Shown: piece by piece, positions 21,822 through 32,593 of the stretch
How the letters are laid out: the number at the start of each line of letters is the position of its first letter
Numbering within the stretch: position 1 is the stretch's first letter
Source: Diphasiastrum complanatum
Taxonomy: Eukaryota; Streptophyta; Lycopodiopsida; Lycopodiales; Lycopodiaceae
Assembly: GCA_029204225.1 (NCBI GenBank)
Contig: CM055108.1
Location: 11,901,955 to 11,965,954 of the forward strand
DNA length: 64,000 bases
Direction: 5' to 3'
Made by a program: the position numbers and the translations under genes
The notes under the pieces: model-generated
What the model was told of the DNA's origin: nothing
Seen by the model: the letters and a program-made list of their open reading frames with translations, nothing else
Database searches by the model: none

Positions 21822-22475
21822 TGTGAAGGATTTCAGATCATTCAAGATCCAATCCATGTCCCAAATCTTTGGTTACAATAAGGAGTAGACCAACAATCAT
21901 GCCAATGTAGAAAAATCAGCATCGACACACAAAATGAGATGCAAAATCTAAGAGATATTGATCAAACATGAACCAAAACATAAAATATGTTTGTTTTCTG
22001 TACAATTATAGTACCCTACTGTATTTCACACGTGTGAAACCGAAAATAGCAATAAATGAGCATTCTACACACAAGATTGCAACATAACACCAAGATAGTG
22101 CACCAATGAGTAGTAGAACCCAAAGAGAACCATGTATAATGATGAATTGAGAGATAGAAGAGAGAATATGTGTCTCTCCATGAGTTACATCCTTTTATAG
22201 AGTTTTCAAACCCTATTTGGCCCCTTGGCTTTTCCTCCAAAATGTAAACCCTACTATCTTTGGGTCTAGATTCAATGTACCCAAAGTTCAAATTTGAATC
22301 TCTCTCAAACTCGACTACCAACTTTTCCACACTTTCCAAAAGTGTTTATTGAATGTATTTTAAACTAATATAACTTCAAAAACTTTGTCTCTAAGTCTAA
22401 AATGAGTTTTGGCCTCTTATTGACAATTAACCATAATATGAATAAACTAGACTGAACTAGTTGAAATCTCTCACA
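21822..22475 (-). repeat. 5' LTR of element B
   Basis: About 654 bp, TGTGAAGGATTT ... AATCTCTCACA; the right end is set by eye. Contains TTTCACACGTGTGAAA at 22024-22039 and, on the minus strand, CTATAAAAG near 22190-22200, a good TATA box. Related to the LTR at 44984-45622. Confidence 0.75.
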
Positions 22476-22515
22476 GTATCCCAATTGCCTCCAACATCAT
22501 CTGCAACTACACTAC
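22476..22515 (-). other. Sliver of element C between B and D
   Basis: Forty bases ending ACTAC; that pentamer is repeated at 27331-27335 on the far side of element D, so this is the D insertion target. Confidence 0.6.
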
Positions 22516-23126
22516 TGTAGAATTCACACATGTGGGATGCCCTACACATGTACTTTTGATCTCCTGAGCCAATAATACCATAAAGATCAAACTAGCATTG
22601 ATTGACAGTAGGAAAGCTGATCATACAAGAAATATTATTGTGTTACAAGCAAGATCTATCAACAAAATATGAAACTAAGTACAATAAATGCCTCAACTCG
22701 GCTAGAGACATAATATGAATGTACAAACTCGAGTAGAGAGAGAGGTCACAAAGAGCTTAGTCTTCAAATTTGCATTACACACAAAAATCATCATCTTCTC
22801 AATGAGAGTACATCACATATATATAGATCCATGGACTCTCCTCCTACTTTGAGTTGAATTGGAGTTATGAATCCACCTCTCAAGCTATCTAGACTTATTC
22901 AAGCCACCTCAATATGTCTAATTGTGCCACCTAGTATTTTCATGCATTAAATGTGGCATGCAAAGTACAAATGGCAATTCCTATGGTAGCTCGAGTTTCT
23001 ACTTCTACCTACCTTGAATATTTTATTCTAAGATGAGTCTTTACTAAGCCAAAGAGCTCAATTCATCTTTGGCATTTTTAGGACCCCTACTTACAACATT
23101 AGATAGATTTTTCCAATATTTCAACA
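22516..23126 (-). repeat. 3' LTR of element D
   Basis: TGTAGAATTC ... ATTTCAACA. A minus-strand CTATATATATGTG box near 22811-22825 is a likely TATA box. CTCCTCCTA to its right is the complement of the polypurine tract TAGGAGGAG. Confidence 0.9.
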
Positions 23127-23144
23127 CTCCTCCTAAAAATGTAT

Positions 23145-23933
23145 CTAATGTGGATCAAGCATTGATCTTGAGATAAGACCAAGATTAGATCTATACTTTG
23201 AGAAGACACTTTTGCAAAGTGGCTTTGTGAGAAGATCAGCAATACATGAAGATGTGTTGACATGTTCCAAGTTGATTTCACCTCTAATGAGTTTGTCCCT
23301 TACAAAATGGTGTGCCACTTCTATATGCTTGCTTCTTGCATGAAAAATAGGATTGTTTGCAAGAGCTTGGGCCGATATGTTGTCACACTTGATCAAGGGA
23401 AGATCATCCTCTTTGATGCACTTTAGTTCCATGATTAACCTCTTGATCCAAAGCATCTCTTTAGTTGTTGTAGTGAGTGTTTTGTACTCGGCCTCACAAG
23501 AAGATAGAGATATGGTATCTTGCTTCTTTGAAAGCCAAGACACAAGATTGCCTCCAAGAAAAGTAGTTTATACATTAATGGACTTTCGATCCATTTTATC
23601 ACTTGCAAAATCGGAATCCGAATAGCCAACAATGGTTAGATCTTAATTCTTGTACAATAAACTATAATCTTGAGTAGAAGATACGTATCTTAGAACTCTC
23701 TTGGCCATCTTCTAATGTTGGATCTTAGGATCTTGCATAAATTGACTCAATTTGTGCACACAATAGCTCAAATCGGGTCTAGTGATAATAAGCCAAATTA
23801 AGGAGCCTATAAGACTCCTATAAAGTGTGATGTCCTCTAAGGATTTTTCATCACCTTTAATTGGGTCTTTTACATGTCGCTCCATGGGAGTATCTATGCC
23901 TTTACAATTTTGCATATTGAACTTTCTCAACAT
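23145..23933 (-). pseudogene. RNase H region of element D
   Basis: Carried by several overlapping frames, so at least two frameshifts. Recognisable blocks: IDTPMERHVKD, SLIGSLIWLIITRPDLSYCVHKLSQFM, WLSKKQDTISLSSCEAEYKTL, ANNPIFHARSKHIEVAHHFVRDKL and CIADLLTKPL. The chain ends at LISRSMLDPH. It is the same subfamily as the plus-strand fragment at 54041-54903. Confidence 0.85.
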
Positions 23934-24004
23934 AGAAAAGACATATCTAGATTGACAAATAAAAGCATACTCTTCATGAAAATCAATCTCATGGCCTAAA
24001 ATGT

Positions 24005-24431
24005 TTAATGGATCTCTCCTAGATCTTGTATTTTAAATTCTCCTCCTAATGCATCCTTAGTTTCTTGAACTCGCATCAAACAACTTCCACTATAAGCATA
24101 AAGTTGTCTTGAATACCATGATCTAGGTGCTTGCTTCAAGCCATAAAGACTTCTAAATAGCAAACACACCTTAGATTTATCCTTGAGGTTGTTCCATGTA
24201 TATCTCCTCCTCAAGATAGCCATTCAAAAAAGCGTTGGAGACATCTAGTTGATACAATTTCCACTTAAAAAATAAGACACGAGAGATTATGATTCTTATT
24301 GTCACCATCTTTGCTACAGGAGCAAAAGTTAATTCATAGCCAAGGCCATATATTTGTGCAAAGCCTTTAGCACATAATCTTGCCTTGTACTTGTTGATAG
24401 AGCCATCATGATTGTGCTTGATCTTGAACAC
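24005..24431 (-). pseudogene. RT remnant of element D, YVDD deleted
   Basis: Two frames give the N-terminal RT blocks (NKYKARLCAKGFAQ, FAPVAKMVTIR, NAFLNGYLEEEIYMEQP, SLYGLKQAPRSWYSR) and then jump to GGEFKIQDLGEIH. The stretch that should hold the catalytic YVDD is missing, so the enzyme is inactive. One frameshift lies near 24180-24220. Confidence 0.88.
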
Positions 24432-24437
24432 CCACTT

Positions 24438-24857
24438 TCATCCAATGATGTGCATGTTAGGTGGTGGATCCAGTAGCTCCCATGTGTGGTTGGTGATCAA
24501 GGCATCATGTTCAATCTTCATGGCCTCATACCACTCCTTGGTATTGAGGGCTTCTTGGACATCTTTGGGCTCCTCATGAGAAACAAAATAAGCATAAGTG
24601 GAATCAAGATCCACTTGTTTTCCTTTGTCATCATAAGTGAGCCTCTTAGGCTCGGATCTCTCCCTCATGGATCTTCTAGGAGTGAAAATTCGAGGACTTT
24701 CAACTTCAAATATCGACCTCTCCATATGTTGATTGTCTTCAATAACAAAAGGTGATAGATTTTGAGGTTTCTTGATCTCGGCCCTTCCAAGATTGGACTT
24801 TTCTTCTTCATGAAAAAATACATCTCTACTTTCAATCACTTTAGAAGTAGAGAGCAT
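24438..24857 (-). pseudogene. Integrase-RT linker of element D
   Basis: 139 codons with the acidic/basic linker (RRSMRERSEPKRLTYDDKGKQ) typical between copia integrase and RT, ending EWYEAMKIEHDALITNHTWELL, the first RT block. It is separated from the integrase frame by a TGA near 24866. Confidence 0.8.
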
Positions 24858-24863
24858 GTAGAT

Positions 24864-25961
24864 TCAATAGGCTTTCTTGTTGGATGAATATCCAACTATT
24901 ACTCCTTTGCTTGCACAAGGATCATCCTTCTTTCTCGTTTCCAAGGGAATATGGACAAAGCATATGCATCCAAATACTCTAAGGTGATCAACCTTAGGTT
25001 TCTTCAAATAAAGTGCTTCATATGGTGACTTTCCTCCAAGTGCAACATGAGGGAGTCGATTGCAAAGATAGTTTGAACAATTGATGGCCTCACCCCAAAA
25101 GTCTTTTGTCAAGGATGCCTCAATTCTAATGGTTTTGGCACATTCACACAAGGTTCTATTCTTCCTTTCAGCCACCCCATTTTGAGATGGTGTATATGCA
25201 CAAGAAAACTCCATTTTAATGCCTTCAAGCTCACAATAATCATGAAAATTATTGGAAGTGTACTCACCACCTCCATCACTTCTAAGAATCTTGATTTTGT
25301 ATGAAAATTGCTTTTCAACTAGAGCTTTGAACTTTAGGAAATAGTCAAAAACCATAGACTTTGAAGCTAGAAGATATAGCCAAGTAAATCTTGTGAAATC
25401 ATCAATGAAAGTTACAAAGCAAGTAGCATGACCCTTGCTCTTTGAAGATGAGAAGTGCACATCCAAGTGTATGAGCTCCAATGGATGTGTAGTCTTAATA
25501 GATGACTTTGAAAAAGGCTTCTTATGATATTTAGATATGGCACAAGCCTCACATGGCTTGAAATTCTTGGAGATAAGCTTAAGCAAGCCAATAGCTTTGG
25601 CTTTCTTGACCATGGACACCATAGAACTATAGTTAGGATGCCCCAACCTTCTATGCCATAGTTCCTCCAAAGAAATATGAGAAGCAAAAGCACCATCACA
25701 AGAGTTAGCATACTCTTTGGGATCAGGCTTGTAGATTCCACCATATCTAGACCCAAATGCAAGGATCTCATCATGCTTCTTGATTGTACATGTATCAACA
25801 TTGAAATTCACATCTAGTCCACTATCAAGCAATTGCCCAACACTAATAAGATTTTTTGTTAACTTAGGAACAGAAAGTACTTTAGACAGAGAAAGAACTT
25901 TTGATGATGAAAGCTTTAAGGGAATGGTTCCTATGCCTTCAATAGCACCCATTGAAGCCAT
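24864..25961 (-). pseudogene. Gag-start/protease-end fusion and integrase, element D
   Basis: 365 codons. It opens MASMGA, like a gag start, and continues immediately into IEGIGTIPLK, the C-terminal half of the protease. The whole gag and the DSG active site are therefore deleted in frame. Integrase follows: HHCC (HRRLGHPN ... CEACAISK), D-D-E motifs HLDVH, RSDGGGEY and NGVAERKNR, and the C-terminal FGCICFVHIPLETRKK and VIVGYSSNKKAY. The integrase itself looks complete. Confidence 0.88.
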
Positions 25962-26705
25962 AAAGAATGTTGGAAATCAAAAAAAATGGATGAAAAAATT
26001 GCTTATCTTCTCACTATAGGAACCAATCAAGGGCAAAAGACCAAATCCTATGTAAGACTAAGCAAAAAACTATGAGATAGGTCTCACTAGTTTTGACAAT
26101 CTCTCTAAAACAAGATTTGAATCATCAAAAAAGATGAAGTATGGCAAAAGTTATGGTTCTCTGAATTTCACACGTGTGAAATACTCCAAAAATGTCAAAT
26201 TGACTCAAATACAATCTATTTTTATGAAACAATTTGCCTAGATCCTCTAAATTTTGCCTAAATCACATATAGATGAGATTGGTCAACTTCTGGGTGATTT
26301 TTGTGATCATTCAAGCAATAAATGACATGTACTCAAGATTTGCCACAGGTCTAGGCACCCTACCTACACCTATTCAAAAGCTTATAACTTGTGATTGGCT
26401 TATCCAACTGTCATGATTCAAATTGCATCAAATTCTACAATTTCTAGCTTTCTAGTGGGCCAAATTGCATGAAATTTGGATCTAAGGTGAGAGAGAACCA
26501 CCAAACTGAAAATGGGTGGATTTCACACGTGCCCGCACTTGAAATTCCGTACAGTACCTGATCTGGACTGATTAAAGTGGTTTGAGACTCAAAATCACTA
26601 GAAAACTGCAAATTAGCTAGAAAGTAGAATCTAGACAATTCCTAGCTTGAAATTTGATCAAATTTGCAAACTTTTTGATTAGATTTGTTTGTAAATCTTA
26701 GGTAG
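25962..26705 (-). other. Untranslated leader of element D
   Basis: Contains a perfect TTTCACACGTGTGAAA at 26166-26181 and a half-conserved TTTCACACGTG near 26520 next to CCGTACAGTAC. No supported ORF. Confidence 0.65.
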
Positions 26706-26717
26706 GCTCTGATACCA
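26706..26717 (-). promoter_or_regulatory. Primer binding site of element D
   Basis: Minus strand TGGTATCAGAGC, abutting the 5' LTR. Confidence 0.92.
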
Positions 26718-27330
26718 TGTTGAATTCACACGTGTGGGATGCCCTACACATGTTCTTTTGATCTCCTAAGCCCAATAATACCATAAAGATCAAAGTAGCA
26801 TTGATTGACAATAGGAAAGCTGATCATACAAGAAATATTATTGTGTTACAAGCAAGATCTATCAACAAAATGTGAAACTAAGTACAATAAATGCCTCAAC
26901 TCGGCTAGAGAGAGAATATGAATGTACAAACTCGAGTAGAGAGATAGGGAACAACGAGCTTAGTCTCCAAATTTGCATTACACAGAAGAATCATCATCTT
27001 CTCAATGAGAGTACATCACATATATATAGATCCATGGGCTCTCCTCCTACTTTGAGTTGAATTGGAGTTATAAATCCACCTCTCAAACTATCTAGACTTA
27101 TTCAAGCTACCTCAATATGTCTAATTGTGCCACCTAGTATTTTCATGCATTAAATGTGGCATGCAAAGTACAAATGGCAATTCCTATGGTAGCTCGAGTT
27201 TCTACTTCTACCTACATTGAATATTTTATTCTAAGATGGGTCTTTACTAAGCCAAAAGAGCTTAATTCATCTTTGGCATTTTTAGGTTCCCTACTTACAA
27301 CATTAGATAGATATTTTCAATATTTTGACA
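26718..27330 (-). repeat. 5' LTR of element D
   Basis: 613 bp, TGTTGAATTC ... TATTTTGACA. Same TATA-like CTATATATATG on the minus strand near 27016-27028. Contains TTCACACGTGTGGG near 26725. Confidence 0.92.
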
Positions 27331-27561
27331 ACTACCTCGTTTGCCACCTTTGAAGCTATGATGTATTCAGCTTCACAAGAAGATTGAGCTACCAAGGTTT
27401 GCTTTTTGCATATTTTTTGATGTGTGTCGCTCTACAAATGCCAAGAACTTCTTGAAAGAATGAAACACTTCAGATTGTTTCTTTAGGTAGTAGATCATAG
27501 TCATCCGGCTGTAGTCATCTATGAACGATAGGAAATGCCTCGATCCTGAGAGCAAATCCAT
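27331..27561 (-). pseudogene. Integrase/RNase H fusion fragment, element C
   Basis: Reading leftward, MDLLSGSRHFLSFIDDYSRMTMIY is the integrase catalytic-core start. After about 45 codons, and a frame change, the sequence switches to an RNase H block (QSSCEAEYI) that reaches the ACTAC target. Roughly the rest of integrase and all RT are missing. Confidence 0.7.
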
Positions 27562-27945
27562 CTATATCAATCCACAGACATATGAGTGGATGAGCTCAAG
27601 AACTTCTTTGGCTCTTCTTCTCTCATTTGTGAATGGATTTCGATGTTGTTTGCCTTTCTGACAAGCTTCCCAGGACTTAGTATCGGGTCTTGATATCTTT
27701 AGATTTGTGACTATGTCTTTCTTACACATGTCAAACAGACTCCTCATATTCAGATGATACATTCTCTTATGCCAGATCTGATCTTCATTCTCTGATGTAT
27801 TTAATATGCTATCAGAGTTGTTGATTATCTTGGCTTGGTAGAGATTTCCTTTTCTGCATCCAACCATCAGCAATTTTTTTGTTGTTTTCTCGATCATGCG
27901 GCATGTATTGCCATCGAGCAAAACTCGAATTCCAAGATCTGTCAT
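27562..27945 (-). pseudogene. Protease end and integrase HHCC, element C
   Basis: 127 codons. GCRKGNLYQAKI corresponds to the protease/integrase junction; IWHKRMYHLNMRSL ... KSWEACQKGKQHRNPF is the HHCC region with its first Cys replaced and Gly of HLGH lost. ELIHSYVCGLI stands where the first catalytic Asp block LIHSDVCGP is expected, so this Asp is also lost. Confidence 0.78.
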
Positions 27946-28049
27946 CTTGGAGACTGATAGCTAATTTTTTTTTTCTTTTTAGGTTGAATCTACAATCGTA
28001 TGCAGAGTCCCTTTCTTCTTGTAGTGCATGCAAGATATTGCTGGATTGA

Positions 28050-28750
28050 ACTAGCATTTGTTGGCCATATGGCCTGGTTTGTGACAGTGATCACATGAAA
28101 AAGATTGTTAATTCGAGGACTTCGTCTTCTCAAATCTGGATTTGTTCTTGTTTTTCTTCTTTCCTTTCATGAAGAGGGCCTTCTCTTGATCACTGCTTCC
28201 TTCTCCTTCATCCCTCATCAGTCTCTCATCAACGACAAGATTGACTGCTTTGTCGAATGTCATATCTCGTAGACTCAGTATGAGCATTCTCAATGGTTGA
28301 TAGGATATCAGTAGAGACTTCATGAAGTACATTAGTTGTTGTGGTGCTGGGACCTGGTGCTCCTGTCCTGATGCAGTGAGTTGAGCAAAGATCGTTTTGA
28401 TCTTCTCAATGTGCTAGTCTAGCTGGTTGCCATCCCATCGTATAGATTGTAGCTGATTGTGAAGATGCATCATTGAAGCTGCAGTCCTCACTTCATACTT
28501 CTGTTTTAATCTTTCCCATGCTGCATGGCTGCTTTCGTAGTCTTCAATCTGCATGAGTAGATTTTTGTTAACGGACGAAATGATGATCGCCATTGCACGC
28601 TCATCCTTTCTGATCCATTCAGCTCTCCTCGGGTCTCCCTCTGGAGGCTGCACCTCTGAAAATTTGGTCACCGACCGGATGCCCTCACCCTTCAGAAGTG
28701 TCTTGATTTTGAATTTTCATATCTTGTAGTTTGCGCCATCAAGATTGATT
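28050..28750 (-). pseudogene. Gag of element C
   Basis: Two open pieces, 28671-28414 (GDPRRAEWIRKDERAMAIII; YESSHAAWERLKQKYE) and 28332-28108 (LRDMTFDKAVNLVVDERLM; lysine-rich tail). A CX2CX4HX4C knuckle, CDHCHKPGHMANKC, follows near 28050-28100 after an in-frame stop. UBN2/Retrotran_gag family pattern. At least two stop codons interrupt it. Confidence 0.8.
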
Positions 28751-28831
28751 GCTACTCTTGTTTGGATCGTTGTAGCCATATTGTGTTGTCTAGAAAATCA
28801 CTGCTCAGATATCAATAGTGATAACCTGTAG

Positions 28832-28843
28832 GCTCTGATACCA
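28832..28843 (-). promoter_or_regulatory. Primer binding site of element C
   Basis: Minus strand TGGTATCAGAGC, abutting the LTR at 28844. Confidence 0.9.
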
Positions 28844-29264
28844 TGTCGCGAACAGGTTTGGATTGTATCACGAACGTATTTGTTTCTTTGTATTTTCTTT
28901 TGTGGAAGCTTACAGGAGCCTAGACACTTGACTACAGATCACAGTACAGATGTCATTCTAGCAATCACGACAATGGAAGACAAGGAGATGCACGAGATGG
29001 AGCAACTATATTATCAGTTTAATTTTTAGAACGAGATGGTCAGTGTCTCGCTCGTTGGCGGCCTGACACTCTACTCTTTCGTTGTGTTCTGCTCATTGGC
29101 AGACTTTCATGCATAGCTATTTCGTTTCTATTCTTTTTCTTTTCTACTCTACTCACGCACATTCTCTGTATATATTATGATCCAAAAAAATAGTTTATAT
29201 CTCCACTGTGTGGAGTTTACAAGATAGCTAAATAGAGAATTACAAGAGTAGTTAACGCTAATCA
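28844..29264 (-). repeat. 5' LTR of element C
   Basis: 421 bp, TG...CA bounded. A second, diverged copy with its own PBS lies 345 bp to the right. Confidence 0.8.
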
Positions 29265-30041
29265 ACTAATTAGTTACTCTCCGTTAGTGCTAGTCGTTTC
29301 AGTTGGGTGTGAAGTTTAAGACTCCATGCCCGTTGAGCTGCTAGCTGGCAGCACAAAAGATTTTCTTTCATTTCGTATCGTGTTGTGTCTTTTTGGTCTT
29401 GGAGGCATGTTTGGCTTTTGTGAATCATTTGACCTTTGAGTTTCGTTTCGCTTTGTGTCTTAGGGTTTTCGAGGTACATTGACTTTCGCGAATTGTTTGT
29501 CATTTGACCTTCGCTTGGTTTTGCTTCACGATAAAGTTGCAAGAGTTCACCATTTTTGAGAAGAATCATTGTTCAGATATCAGTAGTGATAACTAGGCTC
29601 TGATAGCATGTCACGAACATGTTTTGTATCGCGAACGGATTTGTTTCCTTTGAATTTTCTTATGTGAAAGCTAGCAGGATCCTAGACACGCGACTACAGA
29701 TCACAGAACATAAATCATTCTAGCAATCAAGACAGCGAAAAGAAAGGAAATGGACAAGAGAGAGCAATTGTATTATTATCAGTTTGATTTCTAGAGCAAG
29801 ATGATCAGTGTCTTGTTCGTTGGCGACCTGACACTCTAATCTTTCACTATGTTTTGCTCATTGGCAGACTTTCATGCACAACTATTTCGTTTCTCTATTT
29901 TTTCTATTTTTTTCTTTTTTTGCTCTACTCTCACACTCTTTTCTGTGTACTCTATTGATCTAGAAAATTGTTCATATCTCCACTGTGTGGAGTTTACAAG
30001 ATAGCTAAATAGAGAATTACAAGAGTAGTTAACGCTAATGA
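29265..30041 (-). mobile_element. Second C-family 5' end (C2): leader, PBS and LTR
   Basis: The PBS variant gctctgatagca (29597-29608) is followed by an LTR copy at 29609 to about 30041, colinear with 28844-29264. The short block just left of the PBS (tcagatatca-tagtgataac) is also shared by both copies. The rest of its internal region here (29265-29560) holds a 99-codon minus frame with Lys/Thr/Gln-rich sequence I do not recognise. Two neighbouring 5' ends in the same orientation suggest one C element inserted into the leader of another, or a tandem rearrangement. Confidence 0.7.
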
Positions 30042-30416
30042 GACCTAGAACACACTAAATGGAGTTTAGACAAGGTTTGGGATAGGTGCATGTCAATAGC
30101 AATTCTATGAAGAGAGAATCAATGCTTAGAGACTCTATTCTGGAGGAATTTAAGTATAGGAGAGTTAGGACCTTGCATGTCTGAGTGCACAAGTGATTCA
30201 CAGCTCTATAAGAAAAGGCCAAACTCGCCCTACTCCTCATATCTATATTTGATTCATTGGCAGGCTCTCACTCTACTCTCATGCTTCCTAATCCTTGGCT
30301 TGGGGGTGAAGCTTCTAGAGTTTGATTGGATGCTTCTACTTAGTTGGGTGGTTTCTCCATAGTGTGTTATCAATTATGTTGGTGAATTGTAAGCAGGATC
30401 TAAGGAGCTTCCCTTA
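30039..30416 (+). repeat. Putative plus-strand 5' LTR
   Basis: The segment ends where a degenerate tRNA-iMet PBS begins. A CTATAAGAAAAGG box near 30204-30216 could be its TATA box. There is no second LTR copy to prove the boundaries; the left boundary is only where similarity to the C LTR ends. Confidence 0.4.
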
Positions 30417-30432
30417 TAGTAGTATCAGAACA
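30417..30432 (+). promoter_or_regulatory. Degenerate plus-strand primer binding site
   Basis: tAGTATCAGAACAAGG resembles TGGTATCAGAGCAAGG with two or three changes; implies a plus-strand LTR element to the right. Confidence 0.5.
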
Positions 30433-32593
30433 AGGTTTACAAGTCTGGAGAGGTGGTGCTTTTCATTTAAAGCTTGGTGGAGATCAACTAGTATTCTCAT
30501 CCAAGAAGTGGAGCAAGGTTGCAAGTTGGTGGATCTTCCCAATTGCAATTTGCATGATCCATGTCTCTCTCTAGTTTATGGAGAATTGTGCTAGGAAATC
30601 AATTTTAGTGTCTTTTTTTGGAGATTTAGCATGTGTAACTCAAAACTAGTTGTGGATCTGAATTTTCCATCAAGTGTACTTACATTATAGAGTTGAAATT
30701 CATGTTGGATGTTGGATCTTTCCATGATTTTGGATTCTAGGCTATATTGTGGTCAAATTGGCTTGTTTTTTGTGTTTTTTTGGCACAAAAATTGTAGTAA
30801 GAACCAAAGTCCAGCAAGTTCAGATTAATTAGATGGTTATAATCCTGTAAATAGGATTGCATGTATTAGAGAAAAACTTTCTTTCCATAAATTTCCACTT
30901 TGTAATGTTGAAAAAACTTTGAAAAAGCCAAAATTCATGATTTTTGCTTGTTTTTTTTTTTTTTCATTAAATTGGATGGTAGGAGGTTTTAGACCACCAA
31001 TTAAAACTGGGAATAGATGAATCATAGTCTTTAGAATCTTTCCTTGAAGCTAGAGCCAAGAATTTCAACAATTGAGATTGTAGAAAGTCAAAAAATTGGC
31101 AAAAATTGACCAATTTTGGTGAATTTTGGGAGGGTGGATTCCTCTAAATCCATAAGGGGATCATTCTAAAAATGTAAAAAAAAAATTGAAAAAAAAAAAA
31201 TTAAAAGTGCGAAAACTCAAAATTTTTAGTTTTTTTTTAGTTTTTTAAAATATGTATGAAATTGGCTAAAAATAGTGATTTAACTATGCTGGAGTCAATT
31301 TTAGTCAGATTTGATCAACTATGGTTCACTATGAATTAATCAAATATTAACGAATTTTAGTAATTTTCAAGATATATATATCAAGATGGCCAAAGAAACT
31401 TCAAATCAAGTTACAAATCCAGGTGCACCATCTTATATGGTGATTTGTCAACAGTTGGGTATGGTGCTCAATGATATGAATAATCGTAATCAAATGAGAG
31501 ATCAATAAACGGAGGTTCTATTGAATCAAGTCAAATTGATGTCTTCACCCAATCTCGGTTTTCAACCGGAGGTTTAAGCGGGGGAGAAAGAGAAGAAACA
31601 GTGTTCATCCAAATTCAGGAGCTCATGATGAAGCGGTTGTTCGAGTTGGGCTGAAGTGCAACAAAACTACCCTACAACCAGCTCAACCAAAGCTTTATCA
31701 AAAAATTTTCTGGCTTTTTAAAATTATAAGATAAGAATGTAATTTTAAAATATTTATGTTATGCTTTAAAATGTTTATGTTTTAACATGTTATGTAACTA
31801 TCAAATTTAAATATCTATTGTTGTGTTTTTGCAGTTCAAAAAAGCCAAGGCTGGAGAGGAGTTGGATTGCCCTCTGAATTTTTTTGTCACATATACAGAG
31901 GGCTAAAGAAGAAATAATGAGAATTTAATTGAGAGATTCTCTCCTGCCATTGTTTGAGAATTATAAGACCTTCACATGTCTTTCTAATCCGATGAAGACA
32001 TTTACTTATTGTGTTGTTTGTTGTGGTATTGCCTGATGATGTCCCAAAGCATGAGTATACTCTTGCTATTGTAGGTATTCCTTATGAATTCAGAATGTCT
32101 GGCTCCATTAATGACGACAAACTGTTTTTGTACCCTCAAATAACAAAGATGGTTACTGATATTGCTACCTTGACAACAACTTCTTTATGGAGATTTGTGA
32201 TTTTTTTGATGGCAACGAATCTCAATCAGACTTCGATGTGGAACAAAATGAAACGAAACGAAACAAGACGAAACGAAACAAAACAAAACAAGACGAAACT
32301 TGAATGAGCTCTGATTTTGACATTGCTGAAGCGAAAAACAAATTAATCGTGAACGAAAAACACTTTGGATGGATTTCAGATATGATTGCTGGTCATTACC
32401 AGCTATTATATCATTCCTACAATCCTACTGAATGTAGACAGATACTACTGACCTACGTTTTAGATTAACACAACATTCAACAAAACTGAACCAGTGTGCA
32501 GAATAGAGAAAACAAGTTTTAGATCCTTCGAGCCATTTCGTGTCGTCTGACTTTCTCCTACTGTATCACAAATAATTTTCTTTCACAAACTTT
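30433..32593 (+). other. Unassigned internal region, possible plus-strand element body
   Basis: Mostly A/T-rich with poly-A/poly-T runs (30950-31260). From 31386 a frame reads MAKETSNQVTNPGAP... with stops, and from about 32011 a 98-codon frame (MLFVVVLPDDVPKHEY...) is open. I recognise neither. Purine-rich 'gaaacgaaac' repeats at 32245-32300 resemble phrases at the 3' end of element E and in the leader of C2. Treat as a decayed retroelement body. Confidence 0.35.

Larger units (their letters stand above)
11936..22475 (-). mobile_element. Copia-like host element B, split by element A
   Basis: Minus-strand element reading from its 5' LTR (21822-22475) through PBS, leader, gag and protease (21219 down to 20092). 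It resumes after the inserted element A at 13771 with the rest of the protease region and an unusual 490-codon frame. The reading frame continues exactly across the insertion once one ATTTG copy is removed. No 3' LTR is found at its left end: the sequence runs into the C-rich island near 11935, so B is truncated or rearranged there. Confidence 0.8.
22516..27330 (-). mobile_element. Copia element D, 4.8 kb, gag-deleted
   Basis: LTRs at 22516-23126 (611 bp) and 26718-27330 (613 bp) differ at a modest number of positions. Perfect ACTAC duplication at 22511-22515 and 27331-27335. Internal order is leader, fused gag-start/protease end, integrase, RT remnant, RNase H. Gag and the protease active site are deleted, the RT has lost YVDD, and several nonsense codons and frameshifts are present. 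An old, non-autonomous copy. Confidence 0.93.
27331..29264 (-). mobile_element. Decayed copia element C (Tnt1-like gag)
   Basis: 5' LTR at 28844-29264 (TGTCGCGAAC ... CGCTAATCA), PBS at 28832, then gag, a truncated protease, an integrase fragment and a short RNase H piece that ends at the D insertion. RT and most of the integrase are deleted. The element is a different lineage from A, B, D and H, with gag resembling UBN2 domains of Tnt1-type elements. Confidence 0.8.

Noticed and set aside
22016-22339. 107-codon frame in the LTR of element B
   Set aside because: It lies across the LTR promoter region, has no recognisable content and is not kept in the related LTR at 44984.
32210-32310. 'gaaacgaaac' repeat as a regulatory element
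   Set aside because: It is simple purine-rich sequence near a decayed element end, with no supporting context.
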